The position numbers and the translations under genes were made by a program. Below the pieces are notes generated by a model, which was not told the DNA's origin, searched no databases, and saw nothing but the letters and a program-made list of their open reading frames with translations. This document shows, piece by piece, positions 8,492-17,275 of a DNA stretch of 60,365 nt. This DNA is from CAXBPY01 sp003455275 (lineage in GTDB: Bacteria; Bacteroidota; Bacteroidia; Chitinophagales; UBA10324). Location: assembly GCA_963977675.1 (NCBI GenBank), contig CAXBPY010000013.1:1-60365 (forward strand). Direction: 5' to 3'. Positions within the stretch are counted from its first letter, which is position 1, and each line of letters begins with the position of its first letter.

Positions 8492-9223
8492 ATGAAAATT
8501 GCACTGATTGGATATGGAAAAATGGGGAAGATGATTGAATCTATTATTAAGGCTAATAACCATCATGAAATAGTTTCAATCATTAGTTCGAAAAACAAAA
8601 ACGATTTATTAAGCGAACAATTTAAATCTGCACAAGCAGTAATTGATTTTTCACAACCAGATGCTGTTCTCTCAAATGCGGAAATTGTTTTGTCTCATGA
8701 TAAGCCGCTTATTATTGGTACAACCGGATGGAATAGTGAAATAAATACTCTTCAGGAATTGTGTATTAAAAATGATGGTTGCGTTGTTTACGCAAGCAAC
8801 TTCAGTACAGGGGTAAATTTATTTTTTGAGCTCAATGATTTTCTTGCCGCACTTATGATAAACAGAAATGAGTATTCGGTAAGAATTGATGAGACCCATC
8901 ACACTCAAAAAAAAGATGCACCAAGTGGAACGGCCATTACGCTTGCAAATTCAATTATCGGAAAGAGACCCAATTTCATAAAGTGGGTAAATGGTGATTC
9001 AAGTAATAAAAATGAATTGCCAATATTTTCACACCGCATAGAAGGAGCAGTAGGAGAACACAGCATAAGTTATAATTCAATACACGATGAAATAAGTATT
9101 CGCCATAAAGCATTTGACAGAGTATCATTTGCAGAAGGTTCAATTCTTGCGGCCGAATGGGCAATAGATAAAAAAGGATTTTATTCTTTTCGTGAAGTAG
9201 TGAACAGAATTTTAAAAGACTAA
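8492..9223 (+). CDS. dapB: 4-hydroxy-tetrahydrodipicolinate reductase
   Basis: A 243-residue NAD(P)H-dependent enzyme of the diaminopimelate/lysine pathway, which supplies peptidoglycan precursors. The nucleotide-binding motif is GYGKMG near 7-12. IIGTTGW follows near 72, and the catalytic/substrate region is DETHHTQKKDAPSGTA, with the paired histidines and the KDAPSGT signature. The ATG follows the DUF5683 stop codon directly, so the genes form one operon. The usual Bacteroidota next gene, signal peptidase I, is not here; a sigma factor follows instead. Confidence 0.96.
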   Translation: MKIALIGYGKMGKMIESIIKANNHHEIVSIISSKNKNDLLSEQFKSAQAVIDFSQPDAVLSNAEIVLSHDKPLIIGTTGWNSEINTLQELCIKNDGCVVYASNFSTGVNLFFELNDFLAALMINRNEYSVRIDETHHTQKKDAPSGTAITLANSIIGKRPNFIKWVNGDSSNKNELPIFSHRIEGAVGEHSISYNSIHDEISIRHKAFDRVSFAEGSILAAEWAIDKKGFYSFREVVNRILKD

Positions 9224-9280
9224 GAAATCTTCTTTCACATTTCTGTGAATTAATTTCGAAGAATAATTTTTCAAAAAAGG

Positions 9281-9862
9281 TTGCAGAAGGTTCACTCCAT
9301 ACACGAACTTGATGATAAACAGTTACTGCTTCAGTATAAAAATACGCTGGACAAAGAAGTAATAGCTGTTTTGTACAACCGCTATATGCATCTTGTTTTT
9401 GGTGTGTGCATGAAGTATCTGAAGAACCGCGATGAAGCAGAGGACGCCACAATGCAGGTCTTTGAGAAACTCTTAAAAGATCTGCAGCAATATGAAATAA
9501 ATGAATTCAGATTCTGGTTACATACCGTTTCAAAAAATCATTGCCTTTATATTTTAAGAAAACAACAATCGCAGTTCAAAAATCAAAAGGAAATGAATAA
9601 AGATTTTCCGGTAGTTATGGAAAATGAAGAATTATCTCCTCTAGATGGTGTCAACTGGAAACACACTAAACTTGAAGAAATGAATGGAGCGCTTCAGCAA
9701 CTAAATGATGGACAAAAAGTATGTGTAGAATTGTTCTATCTTAAAGAAAAATCTTATAAAGAAATTTCAGATGCGACCGGGTATTCTTTGCTTGAAGTGA
9801 AAAGTTTTATTCAGAATGGGAAAAGAAATTTGAAAATCCTTTTGAGCAAATCAAATGAATAA
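9281..9862 (+). CDS. ECF-type RNA polymerase sigma factor
   Basis: A 193-residue sigma-70 family protein. Region 2 spans about 25-75 (LYNRYMHLVFGVCMKYLKNRDEAEDA, with the EDATMQVF segment). Region 4 is near 140-190 and contains SYKEISDATGYSLLEVKSFIQNGKRNL, a helix-turn-helix for the -35/-33 element. The start appears to be TTG at 9281, giving MQKVHSIHELDDKQLL; no ATG gives a full region 2. The gene overlaps the downstream anti-sigma gene by 8 bp, so the pair is probably co-translated. The trigger is unknown. Confidence 0.9.
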   Translation: MQKVHSIHELDDKQLLLQYKNTLDKEVIAVLYNRYMHLVFGVCMKYLKNRDEAEDATMQVFEKLLKDLQQYEINEFRFWLHTVSKNHCLYILRKQQSQFKNQKEMNKDFPVVMENEELSPLDGVNWKHTKLEEMNGALQQLNDGQKVCVELFYLKEKSYKEISDATGYSLLEVKSFIQNGKRNLKILLSKSNE

Positions 9863-11018
9863 CAATACTGAACATCGGTTGGAATTTCATCTTTCAAAAG
9901 AAGATATTCAGCACTATATAGAAGGTTCGCTGAGCAGATCAGGTCTTCGAAAAATAGAGGAACATCTTGCCGACTGCGATTTATGTTCTGATGCTTTGGA
10001 AGGATTTCGAATGCTCTCAACATTCGAACAAAATGAATCTGTTAATAAAATCAGTGCTGAGATAAATCGCAAAGTCCATAAGAAATCACAATTAGTAATT
10101 GCGATCAGAAGAGTTGCTGCAATTGCTGCAGTACTTCTGTTTTGTATCGGCCTTACTTTTTATCTCAATCTTATTTTAAATAATAATAGCACCCAGGTTT
10201 CTCAAAACCTTATTGATAAAAAGAAAACAGAACTAACTTCTGAGGATCGTACAAAATCAGATACTGTTTTTGCTGAAACTTCGAAAAGTATTCCTTCGAT
10301 TATTGAAAGTCCAAATGGTAAATCATCTAACAACATAGAAGAATTACCTGGAAACGGAGATGGAAAAAGAAATGAATCAAAAAATTTAAAGGCCCCCGAA
10401 CCTGAAACAGAAAATGATAAGAACGGAGAGATTGCTTTTGATTGGGTTTCGCCTATAAGCGATGACGAAAAAAAAATAAATGACGATTACAATCAAAAGA
10501 ACCTGAATGGTGACAATATAAATAAGCAGGAAAACAATACTTCCCTAATTCCTGAAGGAAATGAGAATATCGATCAGGATGTAACTTTACCGGAAATTGT
10601 AACTGTAACTTCTCCAAACAATTCTTATTCTGGAGTTCCTCAGTATAGCCCAATTTCAACTGAAACACTTTCAAAACAAAAGAAAAATTCAAATACTAAA
10701 GATGAACCCATGACAGGTTCTGAATACAAAATTGGAACAACCGAAAACCTGACAGATTCAACTTCAATCGATAAATCTTCTGATTTATTTAATCAGGCAA
10801 TGGAGTATAAAACTTCAGGAGAAAATGAAAAGGCAATTATGAATTTAAATCAGGTTATTAAACTGAATAGTAAATTAAAACCACAAGCAATGTGGGAGAA
10901 GGCAAACATTCTTTTTACTTTAAATAAAATAACTGAGGCTAAGAAGGTTTTAAAGGATTTATCTGAAATCGATTCTCCATTTCAGAAACAAGCTAAGGAT
11001 AAATTATTAGCTCTGTGA
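9855..11018 (+). CDS. zinc-finger anti-sigma factor with periplasmic TPR-like C-terminus
   Basis: A 387-residue single-pass protein. A cytoplasmic zf-HC2-like anti-sigma motif is present: H37, C41 and C44 in HLADCDLC. A transmembrane segment lies near 80-105 (VAAIAAVLLFCIGLTFYLNLIL). A long polar Asn/Glu/Lys/Ser-rich linker spans about 110-300. A C-terminal TPR-like region (about 310-385) contains FNQAMEYKTSGENEKAIMNLNQVI. By analogy with zinc anti-sigmas it should hold the upstream ECF sigma factor at the membrane. The TPR part could sense or bind an envelope partner. The overlap with the sigma gene supports the pairing. Confidence 0.8.
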   Translation: MNNNTEHRLEFHLSKEDIQHYIEGSLSRSGLRKIEEHLADCDLCSDALEGFRMLSTFEQNESVNKISAEINRKVHKKSQLVIAIRRVAAIAAVLLFCIGLTFYLNLILNNNSTQVSQNLIDKKKTELTSEDRTKSDTVFAETSKSIPSIIESPNGKSSNNIEELPGNGDGKRNESKNLKAPEPETENDKNGEIAFDWVSPISDDEKKINDDYNQKNLNGDNINKQENNTSLIPEGNENIDQDVTLPEIVTVTSPNNSYSGVPQYSPISTETLSKQKKNSNTKDEPMTGSEYKIGTTENLTDSTSIDKSSDLFNQAMEYKTSGENEKAIMNLNQVIKLNSKLKPQAMWEKANILFTLNKITEAKKVLKDLSEIDSPFQKQAKDKLLAL

Positions 11019-11723
11019 TTAATGTATTTCGTTTACTTTCATTATTAAAATAGTTCCCTTTTCAGGATGATCCCAAGTCGTGGAAGTATTTTGTTTTGAA
11101 ACATGCTCTTTTATCCGATAGACAAGCCCAATGTTTTTGGCATAAATTTCTTGTTCAAAATCTTTTTCAATCAGGTTCTCATCATCTTGCTCAGTCACTG
11201 TAACTGTAGAATCAAGAATGTAATTGTTAATCTGCTTTGCTTGATTTATATCTTTATATTCATAAACCCATCCGTAATATTTGTCCAATCCGCCTACAGT
11301 ATCAATAAATTTATTCCCCTGCCATTTTGTATTTTCTCTAATTGGGAAAACCATTTTTATAAAGCGAAGATTCTCTTCCACTTTTTCAGCGCGTCCACTA
11401 TTTATTGTTGCACTCCATTGGTCTGTTTCATCCCAACCAAGTGTATCGTTCATTCTTCTGTAACGATAAATAGAATATACAAAACCTGAACTAGTGTCCC
11501 CGCTCATCGACATTACTTTTTCCATGATCTGAAAATGAGTTGTATCGCTCAGCATGGTAACTTCATTAAAATGAATTGAGTCCACATCAAAGATTGTGTA
11601 TCGGCCTACTTGTAACGGAAAATATTTTTCGCTTTCATCTGCAGGAATGATAGAATCTTTTTTACAAGCAATTAGAAAAGCCAATAACACCACAATAGAT
11701 AAGTAGGTATTTTTTATTTTCAT
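11019..11723 (-). CDS. putative lipoprotein of unknown function
   Basis: About 234 residues. A lipobox LIAC follows a hydrophobic signal (KNTYLSIVVLLAFLIAC), so the mature protein should be lipid-anchored at C20 of this start. After the Cys comes KKDSIIPADESEKYFPLQVG, the start of a predicted beta-rich domain seen in other Bacteroidota lipoproteins of unknown role. The ATG at 11723 (MKIKN) is preferred over the one at 11732, which would prepend MLV. It is convergent with the anti-sigma gene, the two stops being directly adjacent. Confidence 0.7.
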   Translation of the reverse strand: MKIKNTYLSIVVLLAFLIACKKDSIIPADESEKYFPLQVGRYTIFDVDSIHFNEVTMLSDTTHFQIMEKVMSMSGDTSSGFVYSIYRYRRMNDTLGWDETDQWSATINSGRAEKVEENLRFIKMVFPIRENTKWQGNKFIDTVGGLDKYYGWVYEYKDINQAKQINNYILDSTVTVTEQDDENLIEKDFEQEIYAKNIGLVYRIKEHVSKQNTSTTWDHPEKGTILIMKVNEIH

Positions 11724-11920
11724 AACCAGCATTTTAACGCGCTGAAAAAATAAAAGTTTGATTCAGAACAACGACAATAAATATTTAACACACCCATTAA
11801 AATTTGTATTCTTAACTAAATCAATTCGAGTAAAAAGCTGTGTGATAAAAAAGTAGACATCAATTCTCAACTTGGTGTTGTGATTTTTTAATGAAACCAT
11901 TTTTTATATCTCAATCTGTA

Positions 11921-11928
11921 TATATTTG
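11921..11928 (+). promoter_or_regulatory. -7 promoter element for ompA-like gene
   Basis: TATATTTG fits TAnnTTTG and lies 44 bp before the start codon. The upstream -33 position is T-rich but not an exact TTTG. The region from 11724 to 11972 is otherwise an AT-rich divergent intergenic region with nothing else recognisable. Confidence 0.6.
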
Positions 11929-11972
11929 ACCCCAATCAAAAATCTATTCAAAAAACATCAACAACGAACATT

Positions 11973-13568
11973 ATGAAAGCAACAAAAACTTTCTTTCTGC
12001 CGGTTTTAGCGGCGCTTGTATTTGCGAGCATCATACCGGCAAGTGCACAAATGCAAATGGAAGGGAAAAAGTATTACACTGGAACTTCAATCTCCCTTCG
12101 TGGCGGAATCAGCAGTGCTTATACTGATATCAGAACATTTGACTTTGCAAGAACATCAACTAATGGAGTTTCAGAGTGGACTCCTGGTTTTGGAATATCT
12201 GCAACCAGAATGTTTAGTAGTGTTTTTGGTGCGCAATTGAATTTCAACTATGCTAAGCTTGTAGGTATTTCTAATACTGAAACTGTAACGGTTGAGGACA
12301 AGAACATTTATCAAAAACTTGGTTTTCCTGGTCCGGTTTATTTTAAAACTAATGTAATGAATTATGGATTGAATATGTATGTCAATCTATCAAATCTTTC
12401 AATGACATTGAAGAAAGCAAACCAAAAACCTAAAAGCGATCGCCGTATCGGATTCTACACTGTTTTCGGTGTTGGGTTATTGAGTTTTGATTCAAAGATA
12501 TATGATCTTCCGGGCGACACTTTTGTTCCCGGAGCAGGACTTCATGGAAGTATAGCTGATGGCGCAGCATACGACAGTGTTTGGTCAGTTGGAAAAACAG
12601 CTAACTCAAGAATTGGCGGTTATCTAAGAGGAACAACTGGCAAAACAATGGAAGTTGATTTCCCATGGTCATTTGGATTGAAATATAAAATTTCTCGCTC
12701 TCTTGATCTTGGAATTCAAAATGATGTTCATTTTTTAGTTACTGATAAGCTTGATGCTTATGTTAGAGACTTAAATAGTGCTGTAAAAAAATCTAATGAT
12801 AAATGGATGCTTACTTCTCTTTCTCTTACATACAAATTTGTAGGAAAGGATGAAAATAAAGATTACATAGAATGGATGGATCCAACTGAAACAATGTATG
12901 ATGAGTACCAATTACTTGCTGATAAGATGCGTAAGATGACACAGGATTCTGATAACGATGGAGTGGCTGATATTTTTGATAAAGAACCAAACACAGCAGC
13001 AGGAAATAAAGTTGATGGCGCCGGTGTTAGTATGGATGTTGATGGTGATGGTGTTGTTGACTCTAAAGATGCGGATCTCTTTACACCAAAAGGAGCAACT
13101 GTTGATGCTGACGGAAAACCAAATGATGCTGATGGCGATGGTGTTCCTGATGTAAACGATAAAGAGCCAAACACTAAACCAGGAGCCTTAGTTAACTACC
13201 AGGGTAAAACAATTAAGCAAGATTTCCCTACTCAGGTTAGCACTGGCTACACTCCTACTTCTATTTTCTTTGATTTAAATAAGAGCGAAGTAAAAGTTAT
13301 GTACTATCCTGAGTTGAGTGAATTGGCAAAATACATGAAAGCTAACTCTTCAGTTAAGATAAAACTAACCGGAAACGCTGATGAAAGAGGCGCAGATGGT
13401 TACAACAATGACCTAGGAATGAAGCGCGCAAATGCAGTAAAAGATTACTTAGTAAAGTATTACGGAATTGATGGAGGAAGAATTGAAACTGCAACTAATG
13501 GCGAGAAAAATCCGCTTCAAAAAACAGCTTACAGCGTTAACCGCAGAGTTGATGTTGAAATTAAATAA
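11973..13568 (+). CDS. OmpA-family outer-membrane protein with calcium-type DxDxDG repeats
   Basis: A 531-residue outer-membrane protein. A signal peptide (about 1-25, ending PASAQ) is followed by a beta-barrel-like domain to about residue 310. A thrombospondin type 3-like stretch with DSDNDGVAD, DVDGDGVVDSKDAD and DADGDGVPDVND (about 325-400) probably binds Ca2+. The C-terminal OmpA domain binds peptidoglycan, with NADERG...NNDLGMKRANAVKDYL near 470-495. It links the outer membrane to the cell wall. A good -7 element lies upstream and a very strong terminator downstream, which fits an abundant protein. Confidence 0.92.
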   Translation: MKATKTFFLPVLAALVFASIIPASAQMQMEGKKYYTGTSISLRGGISSAYTDIRTFDFARTSTNGVSEWTPGFGISATRMFSSVFGAQLNFNYAKLVGISNTETVTVEDKNIYQKLGFPGPVYFKTNVMNYGLNMYVNLSNLSMTLKKANQKPKSDRRIGFYTVFGVGLLSFDSKIYDLPGDTFVPGAGLHGSIADGAAYDSVWSVGKTANSRIGGYLRGTTGKTMEVDFPWSFGLKYKISRSLDLGIQNDVHFLVTDKLDAYVRDLNSAVKKSNDKWMLTSLSLTYKFVGKDENKDYIEWMDPTETMYDEYQLLADKMRKMTQDSDNDGVADIFDKEPNTAAGNKVDGAGVSMDVDGDGVVDSKDADLFTPKGATVDADGKPNDADGDGVPDVNDKEPNTKPGALVNYQGKTIKQDFPTQVSTGYTPTSIFFDLNKSEVKVMYYPELSELAKYMKANSSVKIKLTGNADERGADGYNNDLGMKRANAVKDYLVKYYGIDGGRIETATNGEKNPLQKTAYSVNRRVDVEIK

Positions 13569-13589
13569 TTGGATTTTATTGATTATAAA

Positions 13590-13620
13590 ATGGCTGCCCA
13601 AAAGGCAGCCATTTTTTTTT
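13590..13620 (+). terminator. Rho-independent terminator after ompA-like gene
   Basis: The stem TGGCTGCC (13591-13598) pairs with GGCAGCCA (13604-13611) around a 5-nt loop, followed by nine Ts. It sits 22 bp after the stop codon. Confidence 0.95.
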
Positions 13621-13808
13621 GTATGAATCAATTACTCAAAGATGTTCTTTTTAAAGTGAAAGATTATAGTAATAACTTATAACAGAATGAATAATTATAT
13701 CGACCTAAGAAACTTAAGATATTGCGAAAATTATTTTCCAAAACCGATTTTAATATAAAACCAATTTCCATTTTTGAAATTAGTATGTTTTTTGTTTAAC
13801 TATGTTGC

Positions 13809-14717
13809 ATGAAAAATTTGCTTCTTAAATTTCTAACATTATTCATCTTGTTATTAAACTGCAATTGTTTAATGGCACAAAGTCAACTTCCATCAACTGA
13901 TGTTTGGTTGATTCAATTAAAACATGTGACTAACGGAAGTTACGAATATGTATCGTCAAAAAAAATTACTGATAATCCTGGATACGATAACCAACCTTCG
14001 TTTGCACCAACCCTTAATAGCCTATTTTATGTGAGCGAACTGAATTCGGATCAAACAGATATTTATCAATTCAACCTGCTTGATGGAAGTTCAAAAAAAA
14101 TTCTCAGTACCGATTATTATAAAGAATATTCACCAATGATGAGTCCGGATAAATCTCAAATTGGATGTATTCGTGTTGAGCCTGATGATTCTTCTCAAAG
14201 ATTCTGGACTTTCCCTTCCAGTGGAGGGATAGGAAAAGTTTTATTTTCTGATATAACTGATTTAGGTTACTACTGCTGGCTGGGTGGAGATCAAGTTGCC
14301 TTCTTTCGGCTCGGGAAAGAAAACACGCTTCATATTGCAAATACAGTTACTCAATCCATGACAGAAGTTGATAATAACATAGGCAGATGTATGGTTAAGT
14401 CGCGAAACAGCAATAAACTTTTTTATGTAAAGAAATATGACTCTCTTGATTGGAAGATCAGGATTTATGATCTGGAAAAGAAAACTGTGGTTGGCGAAAT
14501 TCCTCTTCCTGAAGGTGCGGAAGATTTTACACTTGGACCTAATGATGAAGTGTGGCTTAGCAATAAAGGAAAAGTTTGGTCAGCCAGTCTTGAAAATAAA
14601 ACCTGGAAAATAGTTTTTGATTTTTCGAAACAGCCTTTTAAGGATTTTTATAGAATCGTTTTTTCTCCTGATCTGAATATGCTGGCTGTTGTGAGTTATG
14701 AAGGGAAAAAGCCTTAA
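13809..14717 (+). CDS. exported TolB/WD40-like beta-propeller protein
   Basis: A 302-residue protein with a signal peptide (NLLLKFLTLFILLLNCNCLMAQ). It is made of repeated blades of the TolB/PD40 type, such as NQPSFAPTLNSLFYVSE, YSPMMSPDKSQIGCIR, CWLGGDQVAFFRLG and YRIVFSPDLNMLAVVSY. It probably acts as a periplasmic or surface-exposed binding protein; no enzymatic residues were identified. A Cys precedes the predicted cleavage site, but the context LNCNC is not a clean lipobox. The preceding 190 bp (13621-13808) hold nothing recognisable. Confidence 0.75.
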   Translation: MKNLLLKFLTLFILLLNCNCLMAQSQLPSTDVWLIQLKHVTNGSYEYVSSKKITDNPGYDNQPSFAPTLNSLFYVSELNSDQTDIYQFNLLDGSSKKILSTDYYKEYSPMMSPDKSQIGCIRVEPDDSSQRFWTFPSSGGIGKVLFSDITDLGYYCWLGGDQVAFFRLGKENTLHIANTVTQSMTEVDNNIGRCMVKSRNSNKLFYVKKYDSLDWKIRIYDLEKKTVVGEIPLPEGAEDFTLGPNDEVWLSNKGKVWSASLENKTWKIVFDFSKQPFKDFYRIVFSPDLNMLAVVSYEGKKP

Positions 14718-14774
14718 AAAACTTTTATTAAAAATTGTAACATCTTCTCTTGATTTAATTCGTATTTAGAGATC

Positions 14775-14987
14775 ATGAAAAAAATGATTTCATCCTTTTT
14801 TTTCCTAGTTGTCATAATTGTTGCTTCTTGCACAAAAAGTTATAACTGTACCTGTGTAGATAACAGAACGAAAGATGCGGTATCCAACTCTGTTGTTTCC
14901 GGTAAGAACGCCAATGATGCAGCAAGCGCTTGTATAATTCAGGAATCAGATACAACCGACTGTATACTTGTTAATCCCAACAGGTAA
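14775..14987 (+). CDS. small lipoprotein with CxC motif
   Basis: A 70-residue protein. The lipobox VASC ends a hydrophobic signal (SSFFFLVVIIVASC), and the mature part starts TKSYNCTCVDN. Two more cysteines lie near the C-terminus (SACII, TDCIL). It resembles the small lipoprotein encoded at 18388-18612, which has YVCNC at the same place after its lipobox, and the two are probably paralogues. The function is unknown. It is encoded just downstream of the propeller gene and faces the tmRNA. Confidence 0.75.
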   Translation: MKKMISSFFFLVVIIVASCTKSYNCTCVDNRTKDAVSNSVVSGKNANDAASACIIQESDTTDCILVNPNR

Positions 14988-15015
14988 ATAAAATTTATTA
15001 AGGATTACAAAATAG

Positions 15016-15380
15016 TGGAGCTGCAGGGAGTTGAACCCTGGTCCAGACAAAGCTTTCGTAAGCTTTCTACATGTTTATCGCTGCTTTATTTTCGATTGAA
15101 AGCTGGTGCAGTGCAACCGAACTATCAACTTATCTTTCATTGAATCTCGCTTAACCTAAAAAGATAAAAGTTAAGCCAATCCCGTTTTCGAAGTTCGATT
15201 GCAGCTTACGGGATAAAATCTGCAAGGAACTGAAGGCGCGTAAACGCTCTGCGATTAGGCAGCCATTCTGTAAGAAGTGTTGCCAATTATGGCGTCGTGA
15301 GATAGATATTAAAGAGCTTGCCTCACAATGCTCTACATGCTTACATACAAAGAACGATGCTGTCAATGCCGGTCAGCCCC
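15016..15380 (-). ncRNA. ssrA: tmRNA (transfer-messenger RNA)
   Basis: On the minus strand the 5' end GGGGCTG (15380-15374) pairs with CAGCTCC (15023-15017) to form the acceptor stem with the G-U wobble at the third pair that is typical of tmRNA. The discriminator A is at 15016; the next bases are CTA, so CCA is not encoded. The T arm is CAGGG-TTCAACT-CCCTG. The tag frame runs from 15284 to 15255, reading GGC AAC ACT TCT TAC AGA ATG GCT GCC TAA, which encodes GNTSYRMAA. A -7 promoter element lies at 15390-15397. tmRNA with SmpB rescues stalled ribosomes and tags the nascent chains for proteolysis. Genes for SmpB and ClpP were not seen in the window, but ClpC is encoded at 39.4 kb. Confidence 0.96.
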
Positions 15381-15389
15381 GGTATTCGG

Positions 15390-15397
15390 CAAATGTA
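15390..15397 (-). promoter_or_regulatory. -7 promoter element for tmRNA
   Basis: On the minus strand this reads TACATTTG, an exact TAnnTTTG match. It ends 9 bp before the tmRNA 5' nucleotide deduced from the acceptor stem, which is the expected spacing to a start site. Confidence 0.75.
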
Positions 15398-15475
15398 GGT
15401 TTACATCATTTAGTTTTATCTGAACCGGTTCACCCACTTAAAATATTTTCTTTTATTTGTCAAAACGGTTCCTCT

Positions 15476-17275
15476 ATGAAATTAAAATTCATTTTATGCC
15501 TGCTATTATCTGGAATTTTCTTTCAGATAAAAGCTCAGCAATACTCTATAATACCTCAACCTGTAATGGTAATTCCGGGAACCGGAACATTTGATTTTTC
15601 CTATTCCGTAAATATTGTTTTTGACAAAGAACAAAATGAAAATGCAGACTATTTGAATCAGTATCTCGCGAAATATTATTCAGTTCGGCCAATCTTAGGA
15701 GGAGGTATGAAGAAAAAAATTGCGCTTCGAAATCCCGGAATTCAAACCGATAATTTAATTCAGCACGATGATGAATACACATTAAGTATTACAGGTGATA
15801 GCATTATTATTAAAGGAAGTTCGGCGGGTGTATTCTATGGAATTCAAACCTTGCTTCAATTGATGCCAGCTGAAAAAATTTCTTCTTTTCAAATTCCATG
15901 TTGCGACATACATGATTACCCAAGATTTAGTTGGAGAGGTATGCACCTTGACTGCGCCCGGCATTTTTTTTCAGTTGAATTTGTAAAAAAGTATATTGAT
16001 ATGATGGCGTACTACAAGTTAAATATGTTTCATTGGCACCTTACAGATGATCAGGGATGGCGTATTGAAATAAAGCAATATCCATTGCTCACTCAAATAG
16101 GAAGCTATCGGAAAGAAACTATGGTTGAAAAAAATTTTGATCCTTATATAGGGGACAAAACACCTGTCGATGGATTTTATACTCAGGAACAAGTTAAAGA
16201 AATAGTTCAGTATGCAGCGAAACGACATATAACCATTGTTCCTGAAATTGAGATGCCAGGTCACTCACAGGCTGCTATTGCTGCTTACCCGGAGCTGGCC
16301 TGTTACGGAAATAATTATGAGGTATGGACTAAGTGGGGTGTCACAAATGTTACACTTTGCCCCACAAGTGATGTGATTCAGTTTTATGAAAATATTCTTA
16401 GCGAAATCATTTCGCTTTTTCCTGGTAAGTATATTCATATTGGTGGTGATGAAGTTCCGGATGATCATTGGAAAAACAGTAAACAGGTTGCCGAGTTGAT
16501 GCACGAAAAAAACCTTCAGACCTATGCTCAGGTTGAAGCCTACTTTATAAATCAGATTGAACAGTATGTTATTTCAAAAGGAAAAAAAATTATTGGCTGG
16601 GATGAAATACTAGAAGGTGGTGTTTCACAATCTGCAACTATTATGAGTTGGCGCGGAACTGAGGGTGGAGTCGCAGCCGCAAAAAAAGGAAATGACGCAG
16701 TTATGACTCCAGGTAAATATTGTTACTTCGATCATTGTCAAAGTCAAAATCCTCTTGAGCCCATTTGCATTGGAGGTTACTTACCGCTTGATACAGTTTA
16801 CTCTTACGACCCAATGCCGTCTCAACTTTCAGCGGATGAGTCTATGCACATCCTTGGGGCGCAGGCTAATGTCTGGACCGAATACATTTCTACAGGCGAT
16901 AAGATTGAGTACATGATTTTCCCAAGAATGCTTGCATTAAGCGAAGTGCTTTGGACACAGAAAAAAAATATGGATTATTGGAATTTTATTGGAAGGCTTG
17001 AAAAACATTTTGAGTTATTAAATATGCGCGGTATTAACTATCGTGTTCCTGATGTTAAAATTGAAGTTAGAACTATGGATGGAAATAAGTTTATGATTGG
17101 CATGAGTTGCATTGAAACAGATGCTATGATTCATTACACGCTTGATGGAAGTAATCCTACAGAAACTTCACTTAGTTATTTAGAACCGCTGACACTTACT
17201 GCAGAAGAATGCAAGAAACTTAAAGCTATAGCCATCACCAAAAGCGGTAAACGGAGTTTGATTATTTCTAATTAG
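15476..17275 (+). CDS. exported beta-N-acetylhexosaminidase, glycoside hydrolase family 20
   Basis: A 599-residue enzyme that removes terminal GlcNAc/GalNAc from glycans or chitin oligomers. It has a signal peptide (1-20, ending IKAQ) and an N-terminal GH20b-like domain to about 140. The TIM-barrel catalytic domain contains FHWHLTDDQGWRIEIK near 183-198 and the catalytic pair D325-E326 in HIGGDEVP, the Asp-Glu pair that polarises the substrate acetamido group. A C-terminal module near 545-570 has the chitobiase-type HYTLDGSNPTE motif. Export to the periplasm or surface is expected; no T9SS domain is visible. Its 3' end overlaps the convergent DoxX-thioredoxin gene by 8 bp. Confidence 0.95.
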   Translation: MKLKFILCLLLSGIFFQIKAQQYSIIPQPVMVIPGTGTFDFSYSVNIVFDKEQNENADYLNQYLAKYYSVRPILGGGMKKKIALRNPGIQTDNLIQHDDEYTLSITGDSIIIKGSSAGVFYGIQTLLQLMPAEKISSFQIPCCDIHDYPRFSWRGMHLDCARHFFSVEFVKKYIDMMAYYKLNMFHWHLTDDQGWRIEIKQYPLLTQIGSYRKETMVEKNFDPYIGDKTPVDGFYTQEQVKEIVQYAAKRHITIVPEIEMPGHSQAAIAAYPELACYGNNYEVWTKWGVTNVTLCPTSDVIQFYENILSEIISLFPGKYIHIGGDEVPDDHWKNSKQVAELMHEKNLQTYAQVEAYFINQIEQYVISKGKKIIGWDEILEGGVSQSATIMSWRGTEGGVAAAKKGNDAVMTPGKYCYFDHCQSQNPLEPICIGGYLPLDTVYSYDPMPSQLSADESMHILGAQANVWTEYISTGDKIEYMIFPRMLALSEVLWTQKKNMDYWNFIGRLEKHFELLNMRGINYRVPDVKIEVRTMDGNKFMIGMSCIETDAMIHYTLDGSNPTETSLSYLEPLTLTAEECKKLKAIAITKSGKRSLIISN

